Assembly (NCBI GenBank): GCA_047921075.1
Contig: JBLRWS010000024.1
Span: 1-35,346 of the forward strand
Direction: 5' to 3'
Source of the DNA: JBLRWS01 sp047921075
Lineage (GTDB): Bacteria > Bacteroidota > Rhodothermia > Balneolales > Balneolaceae
Length of the DNA stretch: 35,346 bases
The stretch's first letter is position 1. Each line of letters opens with the position of its first letter. The notes beneath the pieces were generated by a model. It did not search any database. It was given only the letters and a program-made list of their open reading frames with translations, and had not been told where the DNA came from. Made by a program: the position numbers and the translations under genes. Positions 7,951 through 16,238 of this stretch are shown here, one piece after another.

Positions 7951-10900
7951 GCAGAATCTCCTCTTTAAGTATTCGCCGTCCCGTACTGGCTTCGGTCATG
8001 TCAATCGTGATTGTACTGTTTGGTGTGATCTCCTTTTTCTACCTCGGTATTCGTGAATACCCGTCGGTGGATCCTCCAATCGTCACCGTATCCACAAGCT
8101 ACGTAGGAGCCAGTGCCGATGTGATTGAATCACAAATCACGGAGCCGCTGGAGGAGTCTGTAAACGGCGTGGCCGGTATCCGAACATTGACGTCTGTAAG
8201 CCGCGAAGGGCAGAGTACCATCACCGTAGAGTTTGAACTGGAAATGGACCTGGAGGCTGCGGCTAATGATGTTCGGGATCGTGTATCGCGGGCACAGCGC
8301 AATCTGCCGCCCGATGCGGATCCGCCCACCGTGACCAAGGCCGATGCCGATTCATCTCCTATCGTCTTTTTGAACATTCGCAGCGATCGTCGTGATTTGA
8401 TGGATCTGACGGCAGTAGCCGATAACCTGTTTAAAGAACAGTTGCAAACAATTCCCGGTGTTAGTGAAATCCGAATTTGGGGATCAAAAGAGTACTCCAT
8501 GCGTCTATGGATGGATCCCATGCAGTTAGCTGCGTATCGGCTTACACCGCTCGATGTACGGCAGGCACTGCTTCGCGAAAATGTGGAGCTTCCCTCAGGG
8601 CGAATTGAGGGATTTTCTACCGAGCTCTCTGTCCGTACAATGGGCAGGCTTACCACCCCGGAAGAGTTTAACAATATGATTGTCAGCGAGTCGAACGGCA
8701 ATCAAATACGATTTCGCGATATCGGGTACGCCGAGATCGCCCCCCGCAATGAGCGCACGGTGCTTAAGCGTAACGGCGTGCCGATGGTAGGTGTGGTAGC
8801 TATACCGCAGCCGGGTGCCAATCAGCTGGCCATTGCCGATGAGTTTTTCAGCCGTGTAGAGCGCATTGAACGGGATCTGCCGGAAGATATTGGCCTGGCG
8901 ATCGGGTTTGATACCTCACAATATATTCAAGACTCCATCAACGAAGTGCAGCAGACGGTGTTTATCGCCCTGGGACTGGTTGTGCTGGTCATCTTTCTGT
9001 TTCTTAGAAACCTTCGTACCACCATCATACCGGTAATTGTGATACCGATTGCGCTGATCGGATCGTTTTTTGTGATGTATGTGGCCGGATTCTCCATCAA
9101 CGTGCTTACCATGCTGGCCGTGGTGCTGGCTATCGGGCTGGTGGTAGATGATGCCATTGTGGTACTCGAAAATATTTATTCGAAAATTGAAAGCGGCCTT
9201 CCGCTGCTCGAAGCGGGTATATTGGGGTCCAAGGAGATCTTTTTTGCAGTTGTAGCTACATCACTGGCTCTGGTGTCGGTCTTTCTGCCCATTATGTTTC
9301 TGGGTGGCCAAACGGGACGCCTGTTCCGGGAGTTTGGTGTGGTTATTGCCGGCGCGGTTATTATCTCCTCATTCGTGGCGTTGACACTAACGCCTATGCT
9401 GGCGACAAAAATTTTAAGCAAAGACTCGAAGAAGAGCCGGTTCTATGAGATGACGGAGCCGTTTTTCGAGAAGTTGAACGAACTCTACAGATCGTCGCTC
9501 GAATCGTTTATGAAGGTTCGGTGGATGGCATTTGTGACCATCGGTATTGTAGCTGGGTTGATTGTGCTTCTCTTCTCTATTTTGCCGGAAGAGCTCGCTC
9601 CACAGGAAGATCGCGGCCAAATCCGGATTTTTTCCACCGCACCCGAAGGCGCCTCCTTCGAATACATGGATAATTATGTTGATCGGCTCATTCAAGCAAT
9701 TGACGAAAATGTACCTGAAGTAGAGGCGCTGAATACCGTAACCTCGCCCGGTTTTGGGGCAGCGGGCTCCATCAACTCGGCATTTGCCTTTCTGAATATC
9801 GGTGATGTGGGCAGCCGCGAACGCAGCCAAAATGAGATTGCCAATCAGCTAACGCAAATTGTAAGCAATTTAACCGGTGCTCAAACCTTCGTTTCTCAAC
9901 CGCAATCGATCGGGAATCGCCGGGGTGGACTCCCGGTACAGTATGTACTGCAAGGGCAAAATTTACAACAACTGGAAGATGTGTTACCGGAGTTTCTGCG
10001 CGAGGCCAATCAGGATGAGACGTTTGTGTTTGCAGAGGTGGACCTGAAGTTCAACCAACCGGAGCTTCGGGTCGAGATCGAGCGCGATCGTGCCCGCTCG
10101 CTCGGCGTATCGGTTCGGGATATTGCCGAAACACTACAACTTTCGCTGTCGGGCAGCCGGTTCGACTTTTTTATCATGGACAGCAAACAATACTGGGTGA
10201 TCGGACAGTTGGAGCGTGAACGACGTAACGCACCGATAGACCTGCGCACCATCTTTGTGCGCAGCCAAACCGGAGAGCTTATTCAGCTCGATAATCTGGT
10301 GAATGTGACCGAGCGAAGCAGCCCACCGCAACTGTTCCGGTTCAACCGGTTCAACTCCGCGACCATATCGGCCCAGTTGGCTGAGGGTAAAACCATCGGC
10401 GAAGGCATTGATGCCATGGATGCCATAGCGGCCCGCGTACTGCCCGAAAATTTTGTGACCGATCTGGCCGGACCCTCCCGCGACTTTGCCGAAAGTGCGG
10501 CAAGCCTGCTCTTTATTTTTGTATTGGCACTGATTTTGATTTATCTGGTACTGGCCGCTCAGTTCGAGAGTTTTATGGATCCGTTGATTATCCTATTCAC
10601 GGTTCCGTTGGCGCTGTTCGGCAGCCTTCTCACATTATGGTACTTCGACCAAACCCTGAATATCTTTAGCCAGATCGGGGCTGTTATGTTGATCGGCCTC
10701 ATCGCTAAAAACGGGATTTTGATTGTAGAATTTGCCAATCAGCGTCAGGAGCAGGGGATGAACATCATGGAATCCATTATGGATGCGGCCGCCGTACGGT
10801 TCCGCCCAATTTTGATGACCTCCATCTCCACCATCCTGGGTATTTTACCCATCGCCTTGGCATGGGGTGCCGGAGCTGAAAGCCGCTCGTCGATGGGTAT

Positions 10901-11051
10901 AGCGGTTATTGGTGGATTGATTATCGGCAGCTTTTTTACGCTGTATGTCATTCCGGCCATCTACTCCTATCTCTCAACCGACAAGAGCAGCTCCAAACAA
11001 CGTGAAGAACGAACAAAAAAAGCTGAAAAACTTGAAACTGCCAGTGTCTAA
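7947..11051 (+). CDS. RND efflux pump, inner-membrane transporter (AcrB/HAE1-like)
   Basis: This is a proton-driven drug/solute exporter of 1034 residues, the normal length for the hydrophobe/amphiphile efflux family. TM1 is near the start (RPVLASVMSIVIVLFGVISFFYLGIREYPSVDPP), the characteristic HAE1 opening. Two large periplasmic loops flank the TM2-6 and TM8-12 bundles. The proton-relay residues are present: D401 and D402 in VVDDAIVVLEN (TM4) and K921 in GLIAKNGILIVEFAN (TM10). It uses the overlapping ATGA start of the adaptor gene and itself overlaps the next gene, a TolC-like channel, so all three form one tripartite efflux operon. The substrate cannot be read from sequence. The C-terminal tail is charged and cytoplasmic. 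Confidence 0.96.
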   Translation: MSRISSLSIRRPVLASVMSIVIVLFGVISFFYLGIREYPSVDPPIVTVSTSYVGASADVIESQITEPLEESVNGVAGIRTLTSVSREGQSTITVEFELEMDLEAAANDVRDRVSRAQRNLPPDADPPTVTKADADSSPIVFLNIRSDRRDLMDLTAVADNLFKEQLQTIPGVSEIRIWGSKEYSMRLWMDPMQLAAYRLTPLDVRQALLRENVELPSGRIEGFSTELSVRTMGRLTTPEEFNNMIVSESNGNQIRFRDIGYAEIAPRNERTVLKRNGVPMVGVVAIPQPGANQLAIADEFFSRVERIERDLPEDIGLAIGFDTSQYIQDSINEVQQTVFIALGLVVLVIFLFLRNLRTTIIPVIVIPIALIGSFFVMYVAGFSINVLTMLAVVLAIGLVVDDAIVVLENIYSKIESGLPLLEAGILGSKEIFFAVVATSLALVSVFLPIMFLGGQTGRLFREFGVVIAGAVIISSFVALTLTPMLATKILSKDSKKSRFYEMTEPFFEKLNELYRSSLESFMKVRWMAFVTIGIVAGLIVLLFSILPEELAPQEDRGQIRIFSTAPEGASFEYMDNYVDRLIQAIDENVPEVEALNTVTSPGFGAAGSINSAFAFLNIGDVGSRERSQNEIANQLTQIVSNLTGAQTFVSQPQSIGNRRGGLPVQYVLQGQNLQQLEDVLPEFLREANQDETFVFAEVDLKFNQPELRVEIERDRARSLGVSVRDIAETLQLSLSGSRFDFFIMDSKQYWVIGQLERERRNAPIDLRTIFVRSQTGELIQLDNLVNVTERSSPPQLFRFNRFNSATISAQLAEGKTIGEGIDAMDAIAARVLPENFVTDLAGPSRDFAESAASLLFIFVLALILIYLVLAAQFESFMDPLIILFTVPLALFGSLLTLWYFDQTLNIFSQIGAVMLIGLIAKNGILIVEFANQRQEQGMNIMESIMDAAAVRFRPILMTSISTILGILPIALAWGAGAESRSSMGIAVIGGLIIGSFFTLYVIPAIYSYLSTDKSSSKQREERTKKAEKLETASV

Positions 11052-12369
11052 CACCTCGTTGCTTCGAACCGGATTGTTGGGAATTATAATGGGCTTGGTA
11101 TCCGCAACGGGGGATGTTCAGGCGCAGCAGCATGTCACCCTTGAGGATGCAATCTCTATCGGGCTCGAAAATAATTTTGGGCTTCAAATTTCCCGCAACG
11201 TTGCTGAAATCTCCGGCAATAACGTGACCCTTGGTAATGCCGGGTTTCTGCCGCGCGTAACAGCTACGGCATCACGGACAGAAAGTGTAGAAGACACCGA
11301 CTTTGTATCCGGCGGGGAGCGCACAGAACGGACCGGCGCTCGTTCCACCAACACCAATGCTGCCGTCAACCTGGAGTGGACTTTATTTGATGGGTTGCGC
11401 ATGTTTTCGGAGTACAACCGCCTGGACGAGCTGTCAGCCATTGCCGACCGGGAGCTGCGATTTAACGCCGAACTGTTGGTCGCTGATATTACGCTGGCTT
11501 ATTTTGATATTATCCGTATTCAGGATCAGGTGCGGGTGCTCGAAAATACGGTAGAGGTTTCAAATGAGCGCATTGAGATTGAAGAGACAAAATTTGAACT
11601 CGGCTCCGGTTCGGAGGTGGAGCTGTTGCAGGCGCGATCGGACCTGAATGAAGACCGCGCTGCATTGCTGCGTGAACGAAATCTTCTTGAGCAGGCCATG
11701 TTTTCATTTAACGAGCTGCTTTCCCGCAGTCCGGGAGAAGAATTTTCGGTTTCCGAATCCATTCCTATTAATCGCTCGTTGCAGCGGGATGAGTTATTTT
11801 CGGCACTGCTTGCCGACAACAGTGAGCTGGCCCTTGCCCGTATGCAGCAGCGTGTTGCCGATATGGAGGTTCGTTCCATCCGCGGCGAACGTTTCCCGGA
11901 GGTGTCGCTCTCTTCGGGCTATTCATTTCTTCGGAATGAAACGGACGGCGGGTTTACCACTTTCGTCGAATCTACCGGATTCTCCATCGGGCTTACTGCA
12001 CGGATTCCAATTTTTGACGGATTTAATATCAACCGTCGATCGCAGAATGCGCAAATCAATCAAAAAAATACGCGGCTTCAGTTAGAGGATCAGAAAATTA
12101 GATTGGAATCGCGATTTTTAACGCTTTTCCGAACCTATCAAAACAGTCTGCAATTGGTAGATCTGGAGCAGGACAATCTTGATAACGCCGAAAAAACCCT
12201 GGATGTAGCGATTGAGCGGTTTCGACTTGGCGACATCAGTTCCCTGGAATTCCGGGAGGCGCAACGAACATTTCAGACAGCAGAAAATCGCCTGATTAAT
12301 GCCAAATTTGAAGCGAAACTTGCAGAGATCGAATTGCTGCAGCTCAGCGGCCGACTCTCCGTTCGCTAA
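11002..12369 (+). CDS. TolC-family outer-membrane efflux channel
   Basis: This is the third part of the tripartite efflux system, the outer-membrane and periplasmic tunnel. A signal peptide (LLRTGLLGIIMGLVSATGDVQAQQ) precedes VTLEDAISIGLENNFGLQISRN, the usual opening of an outer-membrane efflux protein repeat. Two such repeats follow, rich in long helices (for example ELGSGSEVELLQARSDLNEDRAALL and RFRLGDISSLEFREAQRTF). The start is uncertain. An ATG at 10945 would overlap the pump gene by 107 bases, whereas GTG at 11002 or GTG at 11044 leaves a leader that fits a signal peptide. I used 11002 (455 residues). The stop codon overlaps the stop of the convergent anti-sigma kinase gene by a few bases, with no room for a terminator. 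Confidence 0.92.
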   Translation: MKNEQKKLKNLKLPVSNTSLLRTGLLGIIMGLVSATGDVQAQQHVTLEDAISIGLENNFGLQISRNVAEISGNNVTLGNAGFLPRVTATASRTESVEDTDFVSGGERTERTGARSTNTNAAVNLEWTLFDGLRMFSEYNRLDELSAIADRELRFNAELLVADITLAYFDIIRIQDQVRVLENTVEVSNERIEIEETKFELGSGSEVELLQARSDLNEDRAALLRERNLLEQAMFSFNELLSRSPGEEFSVSESIPINRSLQRDELFSALLADNSELALARMQQRVADMEVRSIRGERFPEVSLSSGYSFLRNETDGGFTTFVESTGFSIGLTARIPIFDGFNINRRSQNAQINQKNTRLQLEDQKIRLESRFLTLFRTYQNSLQLVDLEQDNLDNAEKTLDVAIERFRLGDISSLEFREAQRTFQTAENRLINAKFEAKLAEIELLQLSGRLSVR

Positions 12370-12770
12370 GATCGGTTTAGCACAAACTCAACAACACGGC
12401 CGTTTTCCTTGAATTCGACGGTATCGGCAAGCTCCTGTATCAAAAAAATACCGCGGCCCCCTTCGTCCAACAGGTGATTCTCGTCCAACGGATTGTGAAG
12501 CGTACCCGGATCAAACCCACTTCCTTCGTCTCGCACGGTGCAGGTGATTTTGTCAGTGGCTATCTGAACGGTGATGTGTACGTTCTTATCCGGGTCATAG
12601 TCGTTACCATGTTCCATGGCATTGCTCACGGCCTCGCTAGCCAAGAGCATTAAGGTAGAGGTAAGCTCCTCATTTAAACCGGCTTCGGCGGCAGAATCTG
12701 ATACAAAATCGGGCACCTTTTCCGACTCCTCAAAGGTGGATGGAAGTGTTAGTCGGAATGTAGAGCTCAT
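12366..12770 (-). CDS. RsbW-like anti-sigma factor / serine-protein kinase (GHKL ATPase)
   Basis: This is a 134-residue stand-alone GHKL ATPase domain of the RsbW/SpoIIAB type. Such proteins bind a sigma factor or phosphorylate an anti-anti-sigma (STAS) partner. The N box is ASEAVSNAMEHG (E46, N50), the G1 box is DEGSGFDPG (D81-G85), and the G2 box is GRGIFLIQELAD (from 106). No STAS partner, PP2C phosphatase or sigma factor gene lies in the window, so its partners are unknown. It starts 10 bases after the glutamate dehydrogenase stop on the same strand, so the two are probably co-transcribed. Its stop overlaps the end of the convergent TolC-like gene. The family is secure; the pathway is not known. 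Confidence 0.9.
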   Translation of the reverse strand: MSSTFRLTLPSTFEESEKVPDFVSDSAAEAGLNEELTSTLMLLASEAVSNAMEHGNDYDPDKNVHITVQIATDKITCTVRDEGSGFDPGTLHNPLDENHLLDEGGRGIFLIQELADTVEFKENGRVVEFVLNRS

Positions 12771-12780
12771 GAGCGTTTAA

Positions 12781-14088
12781 TTAGGCGTATATGCCTCGCA
12801 GCTTCAACGTTTCAGCCACTTTGTTAATGGCAAATACATAGGCCGCCTGGCGCATAGTGATGTTGTATTGATCGCAAACAAGGTACAGATTATCAAACGC
12901 ACTTCGCATCATGCGGTTCAGCCGGCGGTTTACCCGTTCTTCAGTCCAGAAGTATCCCTGCCTGTCCTGTACCCATTCAAAATAAGAAACCGTAACACCA
13001 CCCGCATTAGCTAAAATATCCGGTATGACCAGAATGCCATTATCTTCCAGAATGGCATCGGCATTCGCTGTTACGGGACCGTTAGCACCCTCCGCAATTA
13101 CCCTTGCGCGGATACGAGGGGCATTTTCTACGTTGATTTGATCTTCTTTTGCTGCCGGAATCAATACATCGCATTCCAGTTCGAGCAGTTCTGTATTCGA
13201 AATTTTTTCGGCATTGGGATAGCCTTCCAGAGAGCGGTCGTTCTGCTCCATATAGGCGATGGCCGCAGGAATATCGATCCCCTCCTTGTTGTAATAGCCC
13301 CCTGAAATGTCGCTGATGGCGATCACTTTGGCACCCTGCTCATACATAAGCTGTGCCGATACAGAGCCCACATTTCCAAAACCCTGAACTACAACGGTTG
13401 CTTTGTTCGGCATCAGACGCATTTTACTCAGGGCAGCCAGCGTTACGGTAACCACACCACGTCCGGTGGCCTCTTTACGGCCTTGAGATCCACCCAAAAT
13501 AATTGGTTTGCCGGTTACAACCGCTGTTTCTGTGCGCTGAGATTTCATACTGTAGGTATCCATAATCCACGCCATTACCTGTTCGTCGGTATTCATGTCG
13601 GGCGCGGGAATATCGCGGTCCGGCCCAAACACTTCGAGCATGTTGGCTGTGTAGCGGCGCGTCAATCTCTCAAGCTCTCCCTTGGAAAGGTCTCTGGGAT
13701 TGCACCGGATACCACCCTTGGCGCCGCCAAAAGGTACGTTTACAATGGCACATTTCCAGGTCATCCACGAGGCGAGAGCCTTTACCTCATCCAGGGTAAC
13801 ATCAGGCGCATACCGTATGCCGCCTTTTGAGGGGCCGAGAACGTTATCGTGAATTACACGAAACCCTTCAAATACCTCAATGCGTCCGTCGTCCATCACT
13901 ACAGGCACCGATACGATGACCTGCTTAACAGGGCTGGCCAAATATTGGAACATACCCTCATCAAGCTGCAAAATCTCGGCTGCGAACCGGAAGCGTTCCA
14001 TCATCGATTCGAAGGGTGATTCTTTGTCTAATTTGGGGCCGGGTTCTTTGTAATAGAGAGAGGAGGGAGAGTTGTTTGCCTTGCTCAT
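12781..14088 (-). CDS. gdhA: Glu/Leu/Phe/Val-type dehydrogenase, probably glutamate dehydrogenase
   Basis: This enzyme interconverts glutamate and 2-oxoglutarate plus ammonium, joining nitrogen assimilation to the TCA cycle. From ATG 14088 it is 435 residues, the standard length of hexameric GDH. Substrate-site lysines are K88 (GPSKGGIRY), K112 (WMTWKCAIVNVPFGGAKGG) and catalytic K124. The catalytic aspartate is D164 in IPAPDMNTD. The Rossmann nucleotide loop is GFGNVGS (236-242). The reading frame extends to an ATG at 14154, but that adds a poorly conserved-looking Ser-rich tail and would lie at a good minus-strand promoter box (TATTTTTG at 14152-14159), so 14088 is preferred. An AAGCGCTT site lies just upstream. 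Cofactor preference is not decided here. Confidence 0.93.
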   Translation of the reverse strand: MSKANNSPSSLYYKEPGPKLDKESPFESMMERFRFAAEILQLDEGMFQYLASPVKQVIVSVPVVMDDGRIEVFEGFRVIHDNVLGPSKGGIRYAPDVTLDEVKALASWMTWKCAIVNVPFGGAKGGIRCNPRDLSKGELERLTRRYTANMLEVFGPDRDIPAPDMNTDEQVMAWIMDTYSMKSQRTETAVVTGKPIILGGSQGRKEATGRGVVTVTLAALSKMRLMPNKATVVVQGFGNVGSVSAQLMYEQGAKVIAISDISGGYYNKEGIDIPAAIAYMEQNDRSLEGYPNAEKISNTELLELECDVLIPAAKEDQINVENAPRIRARVIAEGANGPVTANADAILEDNGILVIPDILANAGGVTVSYFEWVQDRQGYFWTEERVNRRLNRMMRSAFDNLYLVCDQYNITMRQAAYVFAINKVAETLKLRGIYA

Positions 14089-14099
14089 AAAAGATGGTT

Positions 14100-14113
14100 T
14101 GGAAGCGCTTGTT
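14100..14113. promoter_or_regulatory. Candidate LacI-type site upstream of glutamate dehydrogenase
   Basis: The palindromic core AAGCGCTT (14103-14110) lies 14 bases upstream of the preferred start codon of the dehydrogenase. Read on the minus strand it is AAGCGCTTCCAAA, and this 13-mer is identical to one upstream of ppc. It shares its core with the perfect palindrome upstream of the amylase. Its outer arms are less symmetric than at the amylase site. Function is inferred. Confidence 0.45.
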
Positions 14114-14151
14114 TGGCTTCGGTGTGATGATTTTGAGGAAAAATAGATGAT

Positions 14152-14159
14152 CAAAAATA
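14152..14159 (-). promoter_or_regulatory. Candidate -7 box (TATTTTTG) for glutamate dehydrogenase
   Basis: This is a perfect TAnnTTTG match on the minus strand, 64 bases before the preferred dehydrogenase start. The -33 region is weak (CTTC about 20 bases upstream). It also argues against translation from the ATG at 14154, which falls in the box itself. Confidence 0.4.
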
Positions 14160-14291
14160 CTGCGCTTTTCAGGAATAGGGAAGTTTCTTTTTGTGAAAGT
14201 TTTTCTACTGTTTCTTTGCCTTTCCGTATCGAAGAGGCTACCGAAGCTGTTTTTTAAATAGCACTTTCTGATGGAGGCTCTATGGCGAAGT

Positions 14292-14313
14292 GCGCGCAAC
14301 AATTCCTGCGCGC
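14292..14313. repeat. GC-rich inverted repeat between divergent genes
   Basis: GCGCGC (14292-14297) and GCGCGC (14308-14313) are separated by 10 bases and can form a short, strong hairpin. No T-run follows on either strand. The divergent interval 14089-14382 otherwise holds the candidate promoter and site for glutamate dehydrogenase and presumably the promoter of the membrane protein gene. I see no small gene in it. Confidence 0.4.
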
Positions 14314-14382
14314 GTAATAATTCGGTAACATCCGTTTGCTATATTGATCGGCTAAAATGACGTTTCGGCGGTTCACTGTACC

Positions 14383-15504
14383 ATGAGTAAACGGAAAAAG
14401 AAGAAAAAGAAATCGGCCTCTTTCGGATTTTGGTCACCACGGGTCATGGAGTTCCTGCATCAGGAACGACGCTTTATTTTTCTATTCGGCTTCTTTTTCC
14501 TCATCGCCGCAGCAACCTACCGGCAGCCACAGATTGCCATGTGGGTTGGGTTTTTGTTTGCCGCCTACTCGGCCGTGGCCAACGACAGCATCCAGACCAT
14601 CGGAACCTTTCTGGCCTCCAACTCCGATAAAAAATGGTGGCTGTTGTGGATCTGGATTGGCGGTATTTTTTTGGCAACAGTAACCTACAGCTGGGTTACT
14701 TTTTCGGGGGATGTGACCTATCAGCGGCTGACCTCCCGGGGGTTTGAAGAGGCCCCCGCGCAGTTCAAGTTTCTACAGATTGCGGCACCGCTTTTTCTGT
14801 TGATTCTCACGAGATTGCGTATGCCGGTCTCCACCACATTTTTACTGCTGAGCGTATTTGCAACCAGCCCCGATGGCATTGTCGATATCCTGCAAAAAAG
14901 TCTGTTGGGTTACGGAATCGCGTTTGTATTGGCATTTGGCCTCTGGATGGTGCTGTCCCGCTTGTTCGATCGCTGGTTTAACGGCACTCCCGCCGGCTAC
15001 TGGCAGCCCATTCAGTGGGTGGTAAGCGGATCGCTATGGGCGGTGTGGCTGATGCAGGATGCCGCCAATATTGCGGTGTTTTTGCCGCGCTCGCTGGAGT
15101 TGTCGGGTTTTCTGGCGTTTGCAGGAATTATTTTTTGCGGCCTCGGTATTCTTCTCTATCTGCGCGGCGACAAGATTCAGCAGATTGTAATGGACAAATC
15201 GCACGTTACCGATGTACGTTCGGCTACGGTTATTGACGCCGTATACGCCTCCATTCTCTTCTATTTCAAAACCGTAAGCGTGGTTCCTATGAGCACCACC
15301 TGGGTTTTTATCGGGTTGCTGGCAGGCCGCGAAATTGCCATTACAGTACGATCGGCCGGGCCTTCCCGGAACATCAGCAAAACCGTTCGGCTAATCAGCC
15401 GCGATGCAACGTATGCCATTATCGGGCTAATCGTTTCGATATTGATTGCTATTGCGGTGAATCCGGTTATTTTAGATGAACTTATGAGCTTCATTTTAAG
15501 TTGA
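14383..15504 (+). CDS. Polytopic membrane protein, divergent PiT-like (PHO4) phosphate transporter relative
   Basis: This is a 373-residue inner-membrane protein with a poly-lysine N-terminus (MSKRKKKKKKS) and about ten hydrophobic segments. Two internally repeated motif pairs stand out. The first half has ANDSIQTIGTFLAS, then PVSTTFLLLSVFA. The second half has MQDAANIAVFLPR, then VPMSTTWVFIGLLAGRE. In PiT sodium- or proton-phosphate symporters each half carries GANDVANAFGT-like and P(V/I)STTH-like motifs in that order, so the layout is that of PiT. The degenerate motifs (no GANDVAN, no STTH histidine) mean the substrate may differ. A large cytoplasmic loop domain seen in some PiT proteins is absent. 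PiT relationship is inferred by motif pattern; phosphate transport is not established. Confidence 0.7.
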   Translation: MSKRKKKKKKSASFGFWSPRVMEFLHQERRFIFLFGFFFLIAAATYRQPQIAMWVGFLFAAYSAVANDSIQTIGTFLASNSDKKWWLLWIWIGGIFLATVTYSWVTFSGDVTYQRLTSRGFEEAPAQFKFLQIAAPLFLLILTRLRMPVSTTFLLLSVFATSPDGIVDILQKSLLGYGIAFVLAFGLWMVLSRLFDRWFNGTPAGYWQPIQWVVSGSLWAVWLMQDAANIAVFLPRSLELSGFLAFAGIIFCGLGILLYLRGDKIQQIVMDKSHVTDVRSATVIDAVYASILFYFKTVSVVPMSTTWVFIGLLAGREIAITVRSAGPSRNISKTVRLISRDATYAIIGLIVSILIAIAVNPVILDELMSFILS

Positions 15505-15585
15505 ATTTTTCACGAAAATAAACCATACTAAGGGCGTTTTTAGTACCGTTTTACCGTCTAATAAGCCTCGTAATGATCATTTGCA

Positions 15586-16083
15586 ATGGATAGCGGCGTA
15601 CTTGTACTTAATCAGGACTATCAGCCCCTCAGCGTCTGTTCGGTGCAGCGGAGCATGAAACTTCTCTGTCTTGAAAAGGCCGAAATGCTGCACGACGATC
15701 CCGAGAAGTGTATTCGTACCGTGGATGATGAGTATTCGTACCCGTCTGTCATTCGACTGCACAGTTACATCCATATACCTTACAACCGTATTGTTCTGTC
15801 TCGCCGTAATATAATGAAGCGAGACAATCACACCTGTCAGTATTGTGGATCCAAAAATGATCTTACCCTTGACCATGTGATACCCCGAAGCCGCAATGGC
15901 AACGATTCGTGGGAAAATCTGGTTACCGCCTGCACGAAATGCAATGTGCGCAAAGGCAATCGAACGCCCTCCGAAGCCGGCATGCCGCTACGAGTAAAAC
16001 CCTATCGGCCGATTCACATCACCTTTTTCCAAAATCTTCTGGGTGGGGTTCAGGATCACTGGAAACAGTATCTCTATATGTAG
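15586..16083 (+). CDS. HNH endonuclease family protein
   Basis: This is a 165-residue HNH nuclease of a compact form common in Bacteroidota and cyanobacteria. The N-terminal half (VLVLNQDYQPLSVCSVQRS) is characteristic of this family. The C-terminal half carries a zinc knuckle, Cys84 and Cys87 (CQYC) with Cys116 and Cys119 (CTKC). The HNH core is LTLDHVIPRSRNG (His97), NLVTAC (Asn111) and CNVRKGN (Asn120). The target and cellular role of these stand-alone proteins are not known. They are often annotated only as HNH endonuclease and are not linked to a restriction system here. The ATG at 15586 has no strong ribosome-binding site but gives the conserved N-terminus. There is no intron, mobile element or methylase nearby. 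Confidence 0.88.
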   Translation: MDSGVLVLNQDYQPLSVCSVQRSMKLLCLEKAEMLHDDPEKCIRTVDDEYSYPSVIRLHSYIHIPYNRIVLSRRNIMKRDNHTCQYCGSKNDLTLDHVIPRSRNGNDSWENLVTACTKCNVRKGNRTPSEAGMPLRVKPYRPIHITFFQNLLGGVQDHWKQYLYM

Positions 16084-16097
16084 TCAGCCACCCGGTC

Positions 16098-16131
16098 TTT
16101 ATACGGATTACATAAAAACTGCGTATCTTTA
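16098..16131 (+). promoter_or_regulatory. Candidate promoter of mnmA
   Basis: TATCTTTA (16124-16131) is one base off the TAnnTTTG -7 box, with TTTA (16098-16101) 22 bases upstream as a weak -33 element. It lies about 107 bases before the mnmA start, leaving a moderately long leader. Confidence 0.35.
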
Positions 16132-16238
16132 CCGCTTGCGCTGCATCAGCAGATCGTTAAAAGATTATGCGTGAACATACGTTACCTCACTTTAGTAATT
16201 CTCACGCAGATCAAAAACAGAGAAGAAGAGTTTTAACC

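Noticed and set aside
8099..8701. 200-codon minus-strand open frame opposite the RND pump
   Set aside because: Its composition is dominated by Ser and Arg with no conserved motif, and it is antisense to the first periplasmic loop of a clear RND transporter.
14292..14313. GCGCGC hairpin considered as a terminator
   Set aside because: No T-run follows on either strand and it lies between two divergent genes where no transcript should end.
15586..16083. HNH protein considered as part of a restriction, phage or anti-phage system
   Set aside because: No methylase, helicase, integrase or other defence gene is nearby, and the flanking genes are ordinary housekeeping genes.
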